The notes: generated from the letters alone by a model not told the origin. A DNA stretch of 64,000 nucleotides from Psychroflexus salis (GCF_014640175.1 NZ_BMGL01000002.1:186001-250000), one strand, 5' to 3'. Counted from the first letter of the stretch, positions 1-8,606 are shown. Numbers and translations are program-made.

Positions 1-564
1 AGAGCTAAAACTAAAAATGATGGAATTGCAAAATTATTAGTAGTAAGCTATGAAGACTACGACGTGCAAGCCAATAGAAAAGGTTACAATAGTGGTTCGG
101 AAACTATTTCTGCTAAAGGTACAGAACAGCCAGTTAAACTTTTATTAGAGCCTATAGAGCCATTAATAGTTGAGCGTAAAGTGATTCTAGATGAAATTTA
201 TTTCGAATTCGATAAATACGAAATTCAAGCAAAATCTGCTTTAGGTTTAGATCAGTTAATCGAAACACTTAAAAAACACGAAGATATTCGATTAAGAGTA
301 GAGAGTCATACTGACCGTAGAGGTCCAGCAGAATACAATCAACAATTATCAGAAAAACGTGCGCAAAGTACAGTTGCTTATATGGTTGAAAATGGTATTG
401 CTGAAGATAGACTCGAAGCGGCTGGCTTAGGTGAATCTAAACCAATTAACGATTGTAGCTCAGGTTGTACAGAAGAGCAACATAGAGAAAATAGAAGAAG
501 TGAGTTTACTATTATTGAAGAAAAAGAAGGTGTTGAAACCACAGTTGAATCTTCAAAAGAGTAA
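1..564 (+). CDS. OmpA family protein, C-terminal part (5' end outside window)
   Basis: The frame is open from base 1, so this is the end of a longer gene; the visible part is 187 residues. It carries an OmpA-like peptidoglycan-binding domain, starting near YFEFDKYEI and including the SHTDRRG segment and the NRRSEF segment, whose Asp and Arg are the usual diaminopimelate-contacting residues. A Cys pair (NDCSSGC) lies near the end, as is common in this domain. In flavobacteria such proteins often carry upstream WD40-like repeats and sit next to a PorP/SprF gene, but those parts are not visible. Likely role is anchoring an outer-membrane complex to the cell wall. A GTG at 64 is only an internal codon. 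Confidence 0.85.
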   Translation, partial: RAKTKNDGIAKLLVVSYEDYDVQANRKGYNSGSETISAKGTEQPVKLLLEPIEPLIVERKVILDEIYFEFDKYEIQAKSALGLDQLIETLKKHEDIRLRVESHTDRRGPAEYNQQLSEKRAQSTVAYMVENGIAEDRLEAAGLGESKPINDCSSGCTEEQHRENRRSEFTIIEEKEGVETTVESSKE

Positions 565-587
565 TATTCATAAATATTCTTATCAAC

Positions 588-621
588 AAAAAAGCTTCAG
601 TTTTTACTGAAGCTTTTTTTT
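588..621 (+). terminator. Intrinsic terminator after the OmpA-family gene
   Basis: A 13-bp inverted repeat (AAAAAAGCTTCAG and its complement) with a six-base loop is followed by a T run. It begins 24 bases after the stop codon. Confidence 0.85.
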
Positions 622-682
622 GTTGGTTTTATTTTTAGCTGTGCTTTACAATTTATTTTTTATATTTAGTTAAAATTTAATT

Positions 683-1030
683 ATGGATAGGCTGTGTAAA
701 GAATGTGGTGTGAAATTAACAGGTAGAGCAGATCAAAAATACTGCTCAGATTATTGCAGGAATGCCTATAATAACCGTATTAATTCAGATTCAAAGAACC
801 TTATTCGTAACACTAACAATCAATTAAGAAAAAACTACCGTATTCTTGAAAAATTAAATCCAGATCCAACTACCAAGACTTCCAGAAATAATTTACTCTC
901 TAAAGGTTTCGATTTTAATTTAATTACTAGCTTGTATACTACTAAAAAAGGACAAACTTATTTTTTTGTTTACGATTATGGGTACTTGCCTTTAAAAGAT
1001 GATTTACTTGCAATTGTAAAGAAAAATTAG
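683..1030 (+). CDS. Small zinc-ribbon protein of unknown function
   Basis: A 115-residue protein. The N terminus has Cys5-x2-Cys8 and Cys21-x3-Cys25 (CKEC and CSDYC), which looks like a small zinc ribbon followed by a basic, Asn-rich helix. The rest (about 60-115) has no motif I recognise. Similar short proteins beginning with a CxxC and a YCSxxCRN segment occur in flavobacteria and are usually annotated as hypothetical or DUF2116-like. It ends one base before the M28 protease gene, so the two are probably cotranscribed. Nucleic-acid binding is a guess from the zinc ribbon and basic charge only. Confidence 0.75.
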   Translation: MDRLCKECGVKLTGRADQKYCSDYCRNAYNNRINSDSKNLIRNTNNQLRKNYRILEKLNPDPTTKTSRNNLLSKGFDFNLITSLYTTKKGQTYFFVYDYGYLPLKDDLLAIVKKN

Positions 1031-1031
1031 A

Positions 1032-3326
1032 ATGAAATTCATAAAAAATTTTTTTCAACTATTTGTTTTTGGATTAACAATCTACATTAGCTTTAATAGT
1101 CTTCAACCTTCAATTGTACAGAACACTTCGGTAGAACATTTTTCAATTAAAAATGCTTTAAACCATGTAAATAAAATTGCAAAGCAACCCCATTTTACAG
1201 GAACAAAAGCCCATGCTAATGTTCGAAATTATTTAATTTCAGAATTAGAAAATCTTGGTCTTAAAGCACATATACAACAGGATTTTAGTACAACACATAA
1301 CAATGGTTTGAGTATTGCTATTCCAGAGAATATAATTGCTAAAATAGAAGGAGAAGATCCAGACGAGCCTGCTTTAGTTCTTATGTCTCATTATGATTCT
1401 GCAGTGCATTCTGCAATAGGTGCTGCAGATGCAGCTAGTGGAGTTGCAGCAATTTTAGAAGCAGTTCGTGCTTTTAAACAAACAGGGACCACCCCTAAGC
1501 AAGATGTTATTATTTTATTTACCGACACCGAAGAAATAGGATTAAATGGTGCTAATTTATTTGTGGGTAAGCATCCTTGGGCAAAGAATGTAGGCTTAGT
1601 AGTAAATTTTGAAGCACGTGGAACATCTGGACCTAGTTCCATGATTTTAGAAGTGAATGGAGGTAATAAAAATTTAATTCAGCATTTTGCAAATGCACAG
1701 GCAAATAATCCGTTTGCAAATTCTCTTATGTATTCAGTTTATAAGCTATTACCTAATGATACAGATTCAACGATCTTTAGAGAAAATGCAAATGTTCCAA
1801 GTATGTTTTTTGCATTTATAGATAAGCATTTTTATTACCACACTCAACTAGATACTGTTGAAAACTTAGACTTAGCTTCCTTAAACCAGCAAGGAGAGTA
1901 TGCTTTAAGCATGTTAAATTATTTTTCAAGTACTTCATTAAAAAATTTGCATACAGAAGAAGATCATGTGTATTTTAATTTCCCATTTCTTGGTATAATT
2001 CATTTTTCAAGTAAATTAATACTCTTGCTAATCTTCTTATGCCTGTCTTCAACTTTAGTCTTCAACTACATTGCAATTCAGCAGCATAAAATTACTTTAA
2101 GAAGCTTGTTTAAATCATTTACTTATGCCTTGTTTTGTATAGTTTTAGCTTTTGGTTTAGGTTTTTTAGGTTGGAAAACCATAGCTTATTTTTACCCTGA
2201 ACATCAATTAATATTGCAAGGTTTTCCGTATAATGCCAAGAGTATTATACTAGCTTTTTCTTTGTTAACTTCAGGATTATTTTTATACTTCTTTAAGTTT
2301 TTTAGCCTTAAAGTTAATGCCATTAGTTTATTATCGGTTGGAATATACCTTTGGGTATTAATATCAATCTTTGCTTTAATTTACCTTCCAGGTGCTAGTT
2401 ATTTAATTATTCCTGCGTTGTTTGGTGCTTTAATATTAGCAGCTTTAGTTCTTTTTAAATTTAATAATCAGGTATTTCATTTTATACTTAGCATACCATT
2501 AATCTTTATTGTTTTGCCTTTTGTTTATTTTTTTCCAGTAGGCTTAGGTATTGCTAGTATATTTATTAGCTGTGTGTTGTTAATTTTAATTTTACTTTTA
2601 CTATCGCCTTTGTTGTATAATTTTAGGCTATTACAGGGACTTAATTTTTTACTTATTAGTGCTGGTGTTTTTTTTCTTCTAAAAGCACATTTGTATGCAG
2701 ATTTTACTAAAAATCAGCCAAGACCTTCTAGCTTAAATTATTTATACAATGCCGATCAAAACCAATCCTATTGGGTTTCTTACGATGCTTTTTTGTCTAA
2801 TTGGAATGCACCATATTTTAAACAACCAACAAATAATTTAAATAGCTTAGATTTAGAAAGTAAATATAGTAGTAGATTTAAACATTTTTCTAAAGCAGAT
2901 CCAATCTCAATCCCAACATCTGCCTATCAAATTAAGTTGTTAGAAAAAACAGAATCTTCTAAACACTACTTGTTTCAACTTAAGCCAACTACAGATGTTA
3001 ATCGAATTGAAGTCTTTTTTAATAAAGTTCAAAATGTTTCAAATATTAAAGTGAACAATGAAGCTGTTGAAATGAAAAAACATTCATCTTCAACAAAAAA
3101 ATACCTTAAGTTTTTTACTTATCATGTTTCTAATAAAGAAACTTTAGATGTTGAATTTACAGTAGATAACCAAACTGATTTTGCTTTCGAAATAATTGAA
3201 AGTAGTTTTAATTTACATGAACATAAACAACTTCAAGTAGAAAAACGTCCAGTAGACGAGATGCCTATGCCATTTGTTATTAACGATGCAACTATTGTAA
3301 CCTATACAATACAGATTAATGAATAA
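1032..3326 (+). CDS. M28 family zinc peptidase with multi-pass membrane domain
   Basis: A 764-residue protein. A signal-anchor covers about residues 5-25. The M28 aminopeptidase domain spans about 35-300: His120 and Asp122 in SHYDS, Asp133 in ADAASG, and the Glu pair in DTEEIGLNG are the expected zinc and catalytic residues. Six to eight hydrophobic segments follow (about 325-560), then a soluble C-terminal domain of about 200 residues. This order resembles eukaryotic vacuolar or ER membrane proteases (Pff1/ERMP1 type) and their Bacteroidota relatives. Substrate unknown; probably cleaves peptides outside the cytoplasmic membrane. It starts one base after the zinc-ribbon gene and overlaps the next gene by eight bases, indicating an operon. 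Confidence 0.88.
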   Translation: MKFIKNFFQLFVFGLTIYISFNSLQPSIVQNTSVEHFSIKNALNHVNKIAKQPHFTGTKAHANVRNYLISELENLGLKAHIQQDFSTTHNNGLSIAIPENIIAKIEGEDPDEPALVLMSHYDSAVHSAIGAADAASGVAAILEAVRAFKQTGTTPKQDVIILFTDTEEIGLNGANLFVGKHPWAKNVGLVVNFEARGTSGPSSMILEVNGGNKNLIQHFANAQANNPFANSLMYSVYKLLPNDTDSTIFRENANVPSMFFAFIDKHFYYHTQLDTVENLDLASLNQQGEYALSMLNYFSSTSLKNLHTEEDHVYFNFPFLGIIHFSSKLILLLIFLCLSSTLVFNYIAIQQHKITLRSLFKSFTYALFCIVLAFGLGFLGWKTIAYFYPEHQLILQGFPYNAKSIILAFSLLTSGLFLYFFKFFSLKVNAISLLSVGIYLWVLISIFALIYLPGASYLIIPALFGALILAALVLFKFNNQVFHFILSIPLIFIVLPFVYFFPVGLGIASIFISCVLLILILLLLSPLLYNFRLLQGLNFLLISAGVFFLLKAHLYADFTKNQPRPSSLNYLYNADQNQSYWVSYDAFLSNWNAPYFKQPTNNLNSLDLESKYSSRFKHFSKADPISIPTSAYQIKLLEKTESSKHYLFQLKPTTDVNRIEVFFNKVQNVSNIKVNNEAVEMKKHSSSTKKYLKFFTYHVSNKETLDVEFTVDNQTDFAFEIIESSFNLHEHKQLQVEKRPVDEMPMPFVINDATIVTYTIQINE

Positions 3327-4122
3327 TATTAGCGTCTTAGGCTTAGGCTGGTTAGGGAAACCCTTAGCTTTATATCTTCAAAAAAAAGGTTTTAAGGTAA
3401 ATGGAAGTTGTACAAGTTTATCCAAAAAAAGCACCCTTAATAAAGAAATTGAAACACATTTTATACAACTTGAATGGAATGCTATTCAAGGTGATATAGC
3501 CGCTTTTTTAAAAAATACGGAAATTTTAATCATTAATATTCCTCCTAAAATTAAGCAAGACGATGAATCTACCTTTGTTTTAAAAATGAAGTTTTTACTG
3601 CGTAAGTTAAAGGCTTTTAAAATTCAAAAAGTTATTTATGTAAGCAGTACAAGTGTTTTTGAAGATAACACAGAATTTTTAACCTATACAGAACGAGATA
3701 CTCCTAATGCAAGATCGAAAAAAGCTTTACAATTAATTGAAGCAGAACAACTTTTTTTAAACGAGCATAGTTTTAAAACTGCAATTGTCCGTTTTGGCGG
3801 TTTGGTAGGAGAGGATAGACATCCAGTATTTTACCTTTCTGGAAGAAGCCAATTGGCAAACTCCAAAGCCCCAGTAAACTTAATTCACCGCAAGGATTGC
3901 ATTCAGTTAATTTATACAATACTTTTAAATTTCACTAAAAACTCAATTTATCATGGGGTGTATTCTGATGTTTTACCCAAAGAAAAATTTTACCAAAAAG
4001 CAGCTAAAGCAAGAAAATTAATAATTCCTAAATTTTCGAAAGCTATGAGTAAAGGGAAGAAAATTTCTTCACATCAAACTGAATTAGATTTACAGTTGTA
4101 TTTCAAGCATTCTGTCTATTAA
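3319..4122 (+). CDS. SDR-type NAD(P)-binding epimerase/reductase-like protein
   Basis: A 267-residue protein with a Rossmann nucleotide-binding loop at Gly8-x-Gly10-x2-Gly13 (VLGLGWLG) and a VSSTSVF segment at the place where extended SDR enzymes have their catalytic Ser. A canonical YxxxK is not obvious, so catalytic activity is uncertain. The family resembles YeeZ-like NAD-dependent epimerase/dehydratase proteins. It overlaps the M28 protease gene by eight bases and is probably translated from the same mRNA. Substrate cannot be inferred. Confidence 0.8.
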   Translation: MNNISVLGLGWLGKPLALYLQKKGFKVNGSCTSLSKKSTLNKEIETHFIQLEWNAIQGDIAAFLKNTEILIINIPPKIKQDDESTFVLKMKFLLRKLKAFKIQKVIYVSSTSVFEDNTEFLTYTERDTPNARSKKALQLIEAEQLFLNEHSFKTAIVRFGGLVGEDRHPVFYLSGRSQLANSKAPVNLIHRKDCIQLIYTILLNFTKNSIYHGVYSDVLPKEKFYQKAAKARKLIIPKFSKAMSKGKKISSHQTELDLQLYFKHSVY

Positions 4123-4399
4123 ATAACGAAAAATTAAATTTCATATACTTAAGTTTTGAGTGGTCACTTTAAGTTAAAGATCTCTTCCAAAAAGTACTTA
4201 AAGCTGTTCTTTATTGACGAAATTGTAATGTGTTTATTGCACTCAACCATAGTTTATCTAATCGCATATCATTATTTTAATAAGCCTTTTATGCTTATAC
4301 TAAAGCTGAATTAAATATTCTGTATTATAAAAATGGTAAATTTTTGAAGGAGTTGCTTTGTAAGTTTAATTTTGAATTTTCTACCTTATATAAAAAAAC

Positions 4400-5002
4400 A
4401 TGAACCAAGCACAAATTATAGAAGAAGCCTTAACAAGAAGCTACGCATATTCTACCTATAAAACTTTAATTAATCAATTATTTGAAGAAGGTAAAACAAC
4501 GGGAGAAACTCAAACGCAAGCCTTTTTAGGTTATACTAAATTAGGCATACGCCGAATGAAACGTTGGGATAAAACCGCAAAGTTGAGTGCAGAACACATT
4601 GCAGCGATACAGCAAATAACAACACCACAAACTTGGATTGTTATTACGGAAGCTTGGTGTGGCGATGCAGCGCATGCATTACCCATTATTGCTAAATTAT
4701 CTGATTTGAATCTGAATATAAATTTAAGAATTGTCTTGCGCGATGAAAACGAAGATTTAATGAATGCTTTTTTAACCAATGGAAAAAAATCAATCGCGAA
4801 AATGATTGGTTATGAGCCAGAAAAGAAAGAAGTTTTATTTACTTGGGGTCCACGCCCAAAAGGAGCAACAAGTTTATTTGAAGTAGCTCGAGCTCGTGAT
4901 GGTGAAATTACACCAGAAGTTAAAGAAGAGCTACAAATGTGGTTCAACAAAGATAAAGGGAAGCAGATTGCCGAGGAAGTGGTAAGTCTTGCTTTAGGTT
5001 AG
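4400..5002 (+). CDS. Thioredoxin-fold protein with WCGD in place of CxxC
   Basis: A 200-residue cytosolic protein with no signal peptide. The thioredoxin-like fold covers about residues 70-175; the active-site position reads Trp86-Cys87-Gly88-Asp89 where thioredoxins have WCGPC, so only one Cys is present. Annotated in flavobacteria as thioredoxin family protein. A disulfide reductase with two thiols is not possible here; a monothiol, chaperone or binding role is more likely. It stands alone, with a 277-base gap before it in which I see no gene, only AT-rich sequence. Confidence 0.82.
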   Translation: MNQAQIIEEALTRSYAYSTYKTLINQLFEEGKTTGETQTQAFLGYTKLGIRRMKRWDKTAKLSAEHIAAIQQITTPQTWIVITEAWCGDAAHALPIIAKLSDLNLNINLRIVLRDENEDLMNAFLTNGKKSIAKMIGYEPEKKEVLFTWGPRPKGATSLFEVARARDGEITPEVKEELQMWFNKDKGKQIAEEVVSLALG

Positions 5003-5128
5003 TCGCCGTTTTATGATTTTTAATTTTTTAGTTCAGTTGAAGTGGTGAATTTTTAAATATACATTCTAAAATTATTCGCCCAATTTCATATCAAAATGTA
5101 TTAAAAAATTGTACCCTTAAGTATTAAG

Positions 5129-5166
5129 AAACCCTAACTAATTTAAAAATCAATTAGTTAGGGTTT
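5129..5166 (-). terminator. Hairpin downstream of tRNA, probable terminator
   Basis: A perfect 15-bp inverted repeat (AAACCCTAACTAATT and its complement) with an eight-base loop. It lies six bases past the 3' end of the minus-strand tRNA gene, so it most likely ends that transcript. The T tract after it is short. It may also stop readthrough from the thioredoxin-like gene on the other side. Confidence 0.7.
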
Positions 5167-5171
5167 AGTTG

Positions 5172-5245
5172 TGGTCCCACATGGGCTCGAACCATGGACC
5201 CCCTGATTATGAGTCAGGTGCTCTAACCAGCTGAGCTATAGGACC
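5172..5245 (-). tRNA. tRNA with CAU anticodon (Met, or Ile2)
   Basis: Read on the minus strand, the 74-base gene folds into a full cloverleaf: acceptor GGTCCTA pairing with TGGGACC, D arm GCTC/GAGC, anticodon stem CCTGA/TCAGG with loop CTCATAA, and T arm CATGG/CCATG with loop TTCGAGC. The anticodon is CAU and the discriminator is A; CCA is not encoded. It lacks the initiator mispair at the acceptor end (G1 pairs with C72), so it is not initiator tRNA. Elongator Met and lysidine-modified Ile2 cannot be told apart safely by eye. Confidence 0.93.
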
Positions 5246-5335
5246 AATTTTGTATGTAAATTTAGGTTCATTAAATTACAACCTAAATTCTAATGGACGG
5301 CAAAAATAGAGATTAAAGGCATATCTACCAAAATT

Positions 5336-5740
5336 TTATTTTGGTTTTTCTTGACATAATTCTACTAATACGCCATTACTAGATTTTGGATGTAAAAAGG
5401 CAATTAATTTATTGTCTGCTCCCGTTTTTGGTTTTTGGTTAAGTAGCTGAAAACCTTCTGCTTGTAATCGTTTAATTTCAGTTTCAATATTATCTACTGC
5501 AAAAGCGATGTGATGTATACCTTCGCCGCGCTTTTCGATAAACTTAGCAATTGGGCTATTGGAATGAGTTGCCGAAAGCAATTCGATTTTGCTTTCTCCT
5601 GTTCTAAAAAACAAGGTGCTTACGCCTTCGCTTTCAACTTGTTCTTCTTTGTAAGCTTCCGTATTTAATAGAGTTTGGTATGTTTTTGAAGCCTTGGCTA
5701 AATCTTTAACGGCAATGCCTATATGTTCAATTTTTTTCAT
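5336..5740 (-). CDS. mce: Methylmalonyl-CoA epimerase (VOC family)
   Basis: A 134-residue protein of the vicinal oxygen chelate fold. It begins with IEHIGIAVKDL, contains GIHHIAFAVDN near residue 75 and ends with GVLVELCQ, giving the expected His, His and Glu metal ligands of two beta-alpha-beta modules. Length matches methylmalonyl-CoA epimerase, which interconverts the R and S forms of methylmalonyl-CoA on the propionate and branched-chain degradation route. No mutase gene is in the window. A TAACTTTG element (5757-5764) lies 16 bases upstream of the start. A glyoxalase of related fold is the alternative but less likely. Confidence 0.88.
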   Translation of the reverse strand: MKKIEHIGIAVKDLAKASKTYQTLLNTEAYKEEQVESEGVSTLFFRTGESKIELLSATHSNSPIAKFIEKRGEGIHHIAFAVDNIETEIKRLQAEGFQLLNQKPKTGADNKLIAFLHPKSSNGVLVELCQEKPK

Positions 5741-5756
5741 AAATCTATTTAAATTT

Positions 5757-5764
5757 CAAAGTTA
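5757..5764 (-). promoter_or_regulatory. Candidate -7 element for mce
   Basis: Minus-strand TAACTTTG matches the Bacteroidota -7 consensus TAnnTTTG, 16 bases upstream of the mce start. No clear TTTG -33 element is visible at the usual spacing, so support is partial. Confidence 0.45.
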
Positions 5765-5868
5765 GTTATTTTCGGAATACTAATAGAATTTAGCTGAAGT
5801 TGAATTGATGCAGTATTTGCGTTAAGGATTGAAGTGAAAAGCCCGCAAAGCTTAAAACTTTACAAAAT

Positions 5869-5908
5869 GCCTATTTAAAAAGCGACCTTAGAAGCTTTTT
5901 AAATAGGC
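5869..5908. repeat. Perfect 15-bp inverted repeat in the mce-rbfA gap
   Basis: GCCTATTTAAAAAGC at 5869-5883 and its exact complement at 5894-5908 surround a ten-base loop. Both neighbouring genes point away from it, so it is not the terminator of either. It could end an unrecognised short RNA or bind a protein. Confidence 0.75.
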
Positions 5909-6041
5909 TAATTTTGTTGGTTTTTGGCTGCGTACTTGTAGCGGAAAGCCTGTTTAAACGCCTAAATGTTTTAATGCTAAATGCCACGTATTTGTCTTTA
6001 ACACTTTGTTTGTTGTGTGGTAAACTTTAAAAGGAATACCT

Positions 6042-6049
6042 TACTTTTG
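6042..6049 (+). promoter_or_regulatory. Candidate -7 element for rbfA
   Basis: TACTTTTG matches TAnnTTTG and ends four bases before the rbfA ATG. If used, the mRNA would be leaderless or nearly so. No well-placed TTTG -33 element is clear. Confidence 0.5.
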
Positions 6050-6053
6050 CAGT

Positions 6054-6446
6054 ATGGAAACGACAAGACAAAAAAAGATTGCTGGAATTTTGCAGCAGGA
6101 TTTAAGTGATATAATTTCACGCATTTTACGCGATGCTGGACGTGGTAACGTAATTGTTTCGGTTACTAAAGTTCGGGTAACTCCCGATTTGTTAATTGCT
6201 AAGGCTTATTTAAGTGTTTTTCCCGCTGAACATGCCAAGGATTTAATTGGCGAGATTAATAATATGAAATCTAAACTCAAGCATCAGGTGGCTTTAAAAA
6301 CTAAGAATCAGTTGAGAAGAATGCCGGAGTTGACTTTTTATAATGATGACACTTTAGAATACATTGAACAGCTTGAAAAAGCTGCTAAAGGAGAGAACAA
6401 TCCGCTTGAAAACAAGGATTTATTGAAGCCTAGAAAGAAAAAGTGA
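6054..6446 (+). CDS. rbfA: Ribosome-binding factor A
   Basis: A 130-residue protein with the single KH-like domain of RbfA. Recognisable features are the N-terminal TRQKKIAGILQQDLSDII helix, the ISVTKVRVTPDL-like central strand (here VSVTKVRVTPDLLIAKAY) and the LRRMPELTFYNDDTLEY segment. RbfA matures the 5' end of 16S rRNA in the 30S subunit and helps in cold adaptation. The gene overlaps the following permease gene by four bases (GTGA), so translation of the two is probably coupled; that order is common in flavobacteria. Confidence 0.93.
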   Translation: METTRQKKIAGILQQDLSDIISRILRDAGRGNVIVSVTKVRVTPDLLIAKAYLSVFPAEHAKDLIGEINNMKSKLKHQVALKTKNQLRRMPELTFYNDDTLEYIEQLEKAAKGENNPLENKDLLKPRKKK

Positions 6447-7636
6447 AGTTTTCCAGTTACATAGCTAAACGTTACTTATTTTCTAAAAGTGAGCGCAATG
6501 CCATTAATTGGATTACTGGTATTGCTGCACTCGGCATTATTGCTGGTGCATTCTCTTTGTTTGTGGTGATGTCTACTTTTGCTGGTTTAAAAGAGTTTAG
6601 TCTACAATTTTCTAATCAATATGACCCGGATGTAAAAGTGCTTCCAAAATTTGGTAAGACTTTAGAATTTACTTCGCAGACTGAAGCTAAATTATTGGCT
6701 TTACAAGATGTTCAATTAATTAGTAAAGTGGTTGAAGAGCGTAGTTTAGTAAAGTTTAAAAAAAATACTTCGGCTGCGTTTATTAAAGGCGTCGACGCTA
6801 ACTTTTTAGAAGTTACCCAAATGGATCTAGCTGTAGATTTTGGCGAGTGGTTTACGAGTGAATACCAAGTGGTTTTAGGTAACCAAATTGCTCGGACTTT
6901 AGGAACAGGGATTAATGATCCTACGGGTGTAATTACTTTTATGGTTCCGAAAGCAGGTAAAGGCCAAATTACTTCTTTAAACGCTGCATTTAGAACTACA
7001 AATGCTATGGCTACAGGGTTTTATAGAATTAGTGAAGAGTTAGATGGAAAATACATGTTTGCCGATTTGGCTTTTACTAAAGATTATTTGGGTTTTAAGG
7101 ATAATGAATATTCGGCTATTGAAATTAAATTAAGTCCTTTGGCCGATTTAACTAAAGTTAAACAAGGTATTAAAGCGGTCTTTGATGAAGATGTTTTTGT
7201 GAAAGATCGTGTGCAGCTTAACGATCAGCTTTATAAAATGTTGAACACAGAGTATTTAGCTGTATATTTTATTTTTACTTTGGTGATTATTATTGCGCTT
7301 TTTAATGTAATTGGTTCTTTAATTATGGCCATTTTAGATAAGCGAAAGGATATTAAAACTTTAGCCAATTTAGGAGCTACAAGAAGCCAATTGAAAAATA
7401 TCTTTTTTAAACAAGGCATTTACATGACCTTAATTGGTGGTGGTATGGGTTTAATTTTAGGTTTGTTGTTAGTGGTTTCGCAAATGCAATACGGTTGGTT
7501 TTTAATTACACCAAGTTTGGCTTATCCTGTAAAAATTGAAATTTCGAATATTTTAATTGTTACAGCTACGATTTCAGTTTTAGGGATAATTGCTTCTTGG
7601 ATTGCAGCTCAGCGAGTGGAAAAAGTATTGATTTAG
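6443..7636 (+). CDS. FtsX-type ABC transporter permease (LolC/LolE-like)
   Basis: A 397-residue membrane protein starting with GTG inside the rbfA stop region. One membrane helix lies near residues 20-45, then a large periplasmic domain to about 260, then three helices near 270-300, 320-350 and 370-390. This is the MacB-core plus FtsX arrangement seen in LolC/LolE lipoprotein-releasing permeases. NWITGIAALGIIAGAFSLFVV and ALFNVIGSLIMAILDKRKD are typical segments. The partner ATPase is not in the window. Function as lipoprotein release is inferred from the family; a more general export role is possible. Confidence 0.88.
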   Translation: MKFSSYIAKRYLFSKSERNAINWITGIAALGIIAGAFSLFVVMSTFAGLKEFSLQFSNQYDPDVKVLPKFGKTLEFTSQTEAKLLALQDVQLISKVVEERSLVKFKKNTSAAFIKGVDANFLEVTQMDLAVDFGEWFTSEYQVVLGNQIARTLGTGINDPTGVITFMVPKAGKGQITSLNAAFRTTNAMATGFYRISEELDGKYMFADLAFTKDYLGFKDNEYSAIEIKLSPLADLTKVKQGIKAVFDEDVFVKDRVQLNDQLYKMLNTEYLAVYFIFTLVIIIALFNVIGSLIMAILDKRKDIKTLANLGATRSQLKNIFFKQGIYMTLIGGGMGLILGLLLVVSQMQYGWFLITPSLAYPVKIEISNILIVTATISVLGIIASWIAAQRVEKVLI

Positions 7637-7810
7637 GTGTTTTTAAAAATAACAGCAAGATTCAATTAATCAATATGTTAAGTAGTGTTTTTTAGACATA
7701 AAAACATCCTTAGCAAATATTCTTAGTATATCTATATCGGTTGGTGGGTTTGCAGTGGGCTTTTTTGCATCAAGAACACGAAGCACGCAAAAATTAATGA
7801 GCTTACTTCA

Positions 7811-8596
7811 TCAATTTATTGCTAGCTCAACGGGTTTAAATTGATCTATAACAACTTTAAATTGGTCTCCTTGCTTTAAATTAACCATTGGGCCTAAAGC
7901 ACCAGATAAGACCAATTCTCCTTTTTGAAGTGGTGTCTTCATTTCTACCATTTTGTTAGCAAGCCATTGTACAGCCAGGAGCGGATTTCCCATACAGGCT
8001 TTTCCTGTACCTTCGGAAGTTAATTTGTTATTTTGAAACAATTGCATTTGGCAATCTGTAAAATTGATATGGCTAAGCGGAATTTCTTCTTTACTCAATA
8101 CATAATGACTAGCTGAAGCATTATCGGCTACGGTATCGACAATTTGAATATCCCAATTTTGAATTCTGCTGCCAACGATTTCAATAGCTATTACAGCATA
8201 ATCGATGTAATTTTGAAGCTCTTCTATCGACTTAATTTCTTTTGTAATACTTTTCTTTAGCACAAACGCCCATTCAGCTTCAGCTTTAGGTTGCATTAAA
8301 TGGCTAAATGCAAGTTTGTTTTCATCAGGGCTTACTTCCATCGAATTTACAAGAGTGCCAAAATCTGGCTCATTAACGCCCAATTGCTTTTGTACAGCTT
8401 TAGAAGTTAGGCCTATTTTTTTTCCTGTAATGTGATTTCCTTGGCTTATTTCTTTTTCAATGTTTATAGCTTGTACTTGATATGCTTTTTCGATGGATGC
8501 TGTTTCTAACAAGTTACGAATAGGCAAACATGGAATATTATTCGTTTTGGCATGATATAAAATATCAGCAATTTGTTCAATATTGGTGTTGGACAT
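7811..8596 (-). CDS. 2-keto-4-pentenoate hydratase family protein
   Basis: A 261-residue protein of the fumarylacetoacetase/MhpD fold. The segment GKKIGLTSKAVQKQLGV and the PKAEAEWAFVL motif, with its acidic metal ligands, match hydratases that add water to 2-hydroxypenta-2,4-dienoate in aromatic meta-cleavage. The C-terminal VLSGALGPMVNLKQGD segment is also typical. No other aromatic-degradation gene is nearby, so the natural substrate is unsure; a decarboxylase of the same family is possible. It lies ten bases downstream of the DUF456 gene on the same strand and may share its transcript. Confidence 0.82.
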   Translation of the reverse strand: MSNTNIEQIADILYHAKTNNIPCLPIRNLLETASIEKAYQVQAINIEKEISQGNHITGKKIGLTSKAVQKQLGVNEPDFGTLVNSMEVSPDENKLAFSHLMQPKAEAEWAFVLKKSITKEIKSIEELQNYIDYAVIAIEIVGSRIQNWDIQIVDTVADNASASHYVLSKEEIPLSHINFTDCQMQLFQNNKLTSEGTGKACMGNPLLAVQWLANKMVEMKTPLQKGELVLSGALGPMVNLKQGDQFKVVIDQFKPVELAIN

Positions 8597-8606
8597 AAAT
8601 TAGGAT

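Larger units (their letters stand above)
5741..6053. other. 313-base divergent intergenic region between mce and rbfA
   Basis: No open reading frame. It holds the candidate -7 elements of both flanking genes and a perfect inverted repeat at 5869-5908. The segment between the repeat and rbfA is otherwise unremarkable. Confidence 0.7.
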
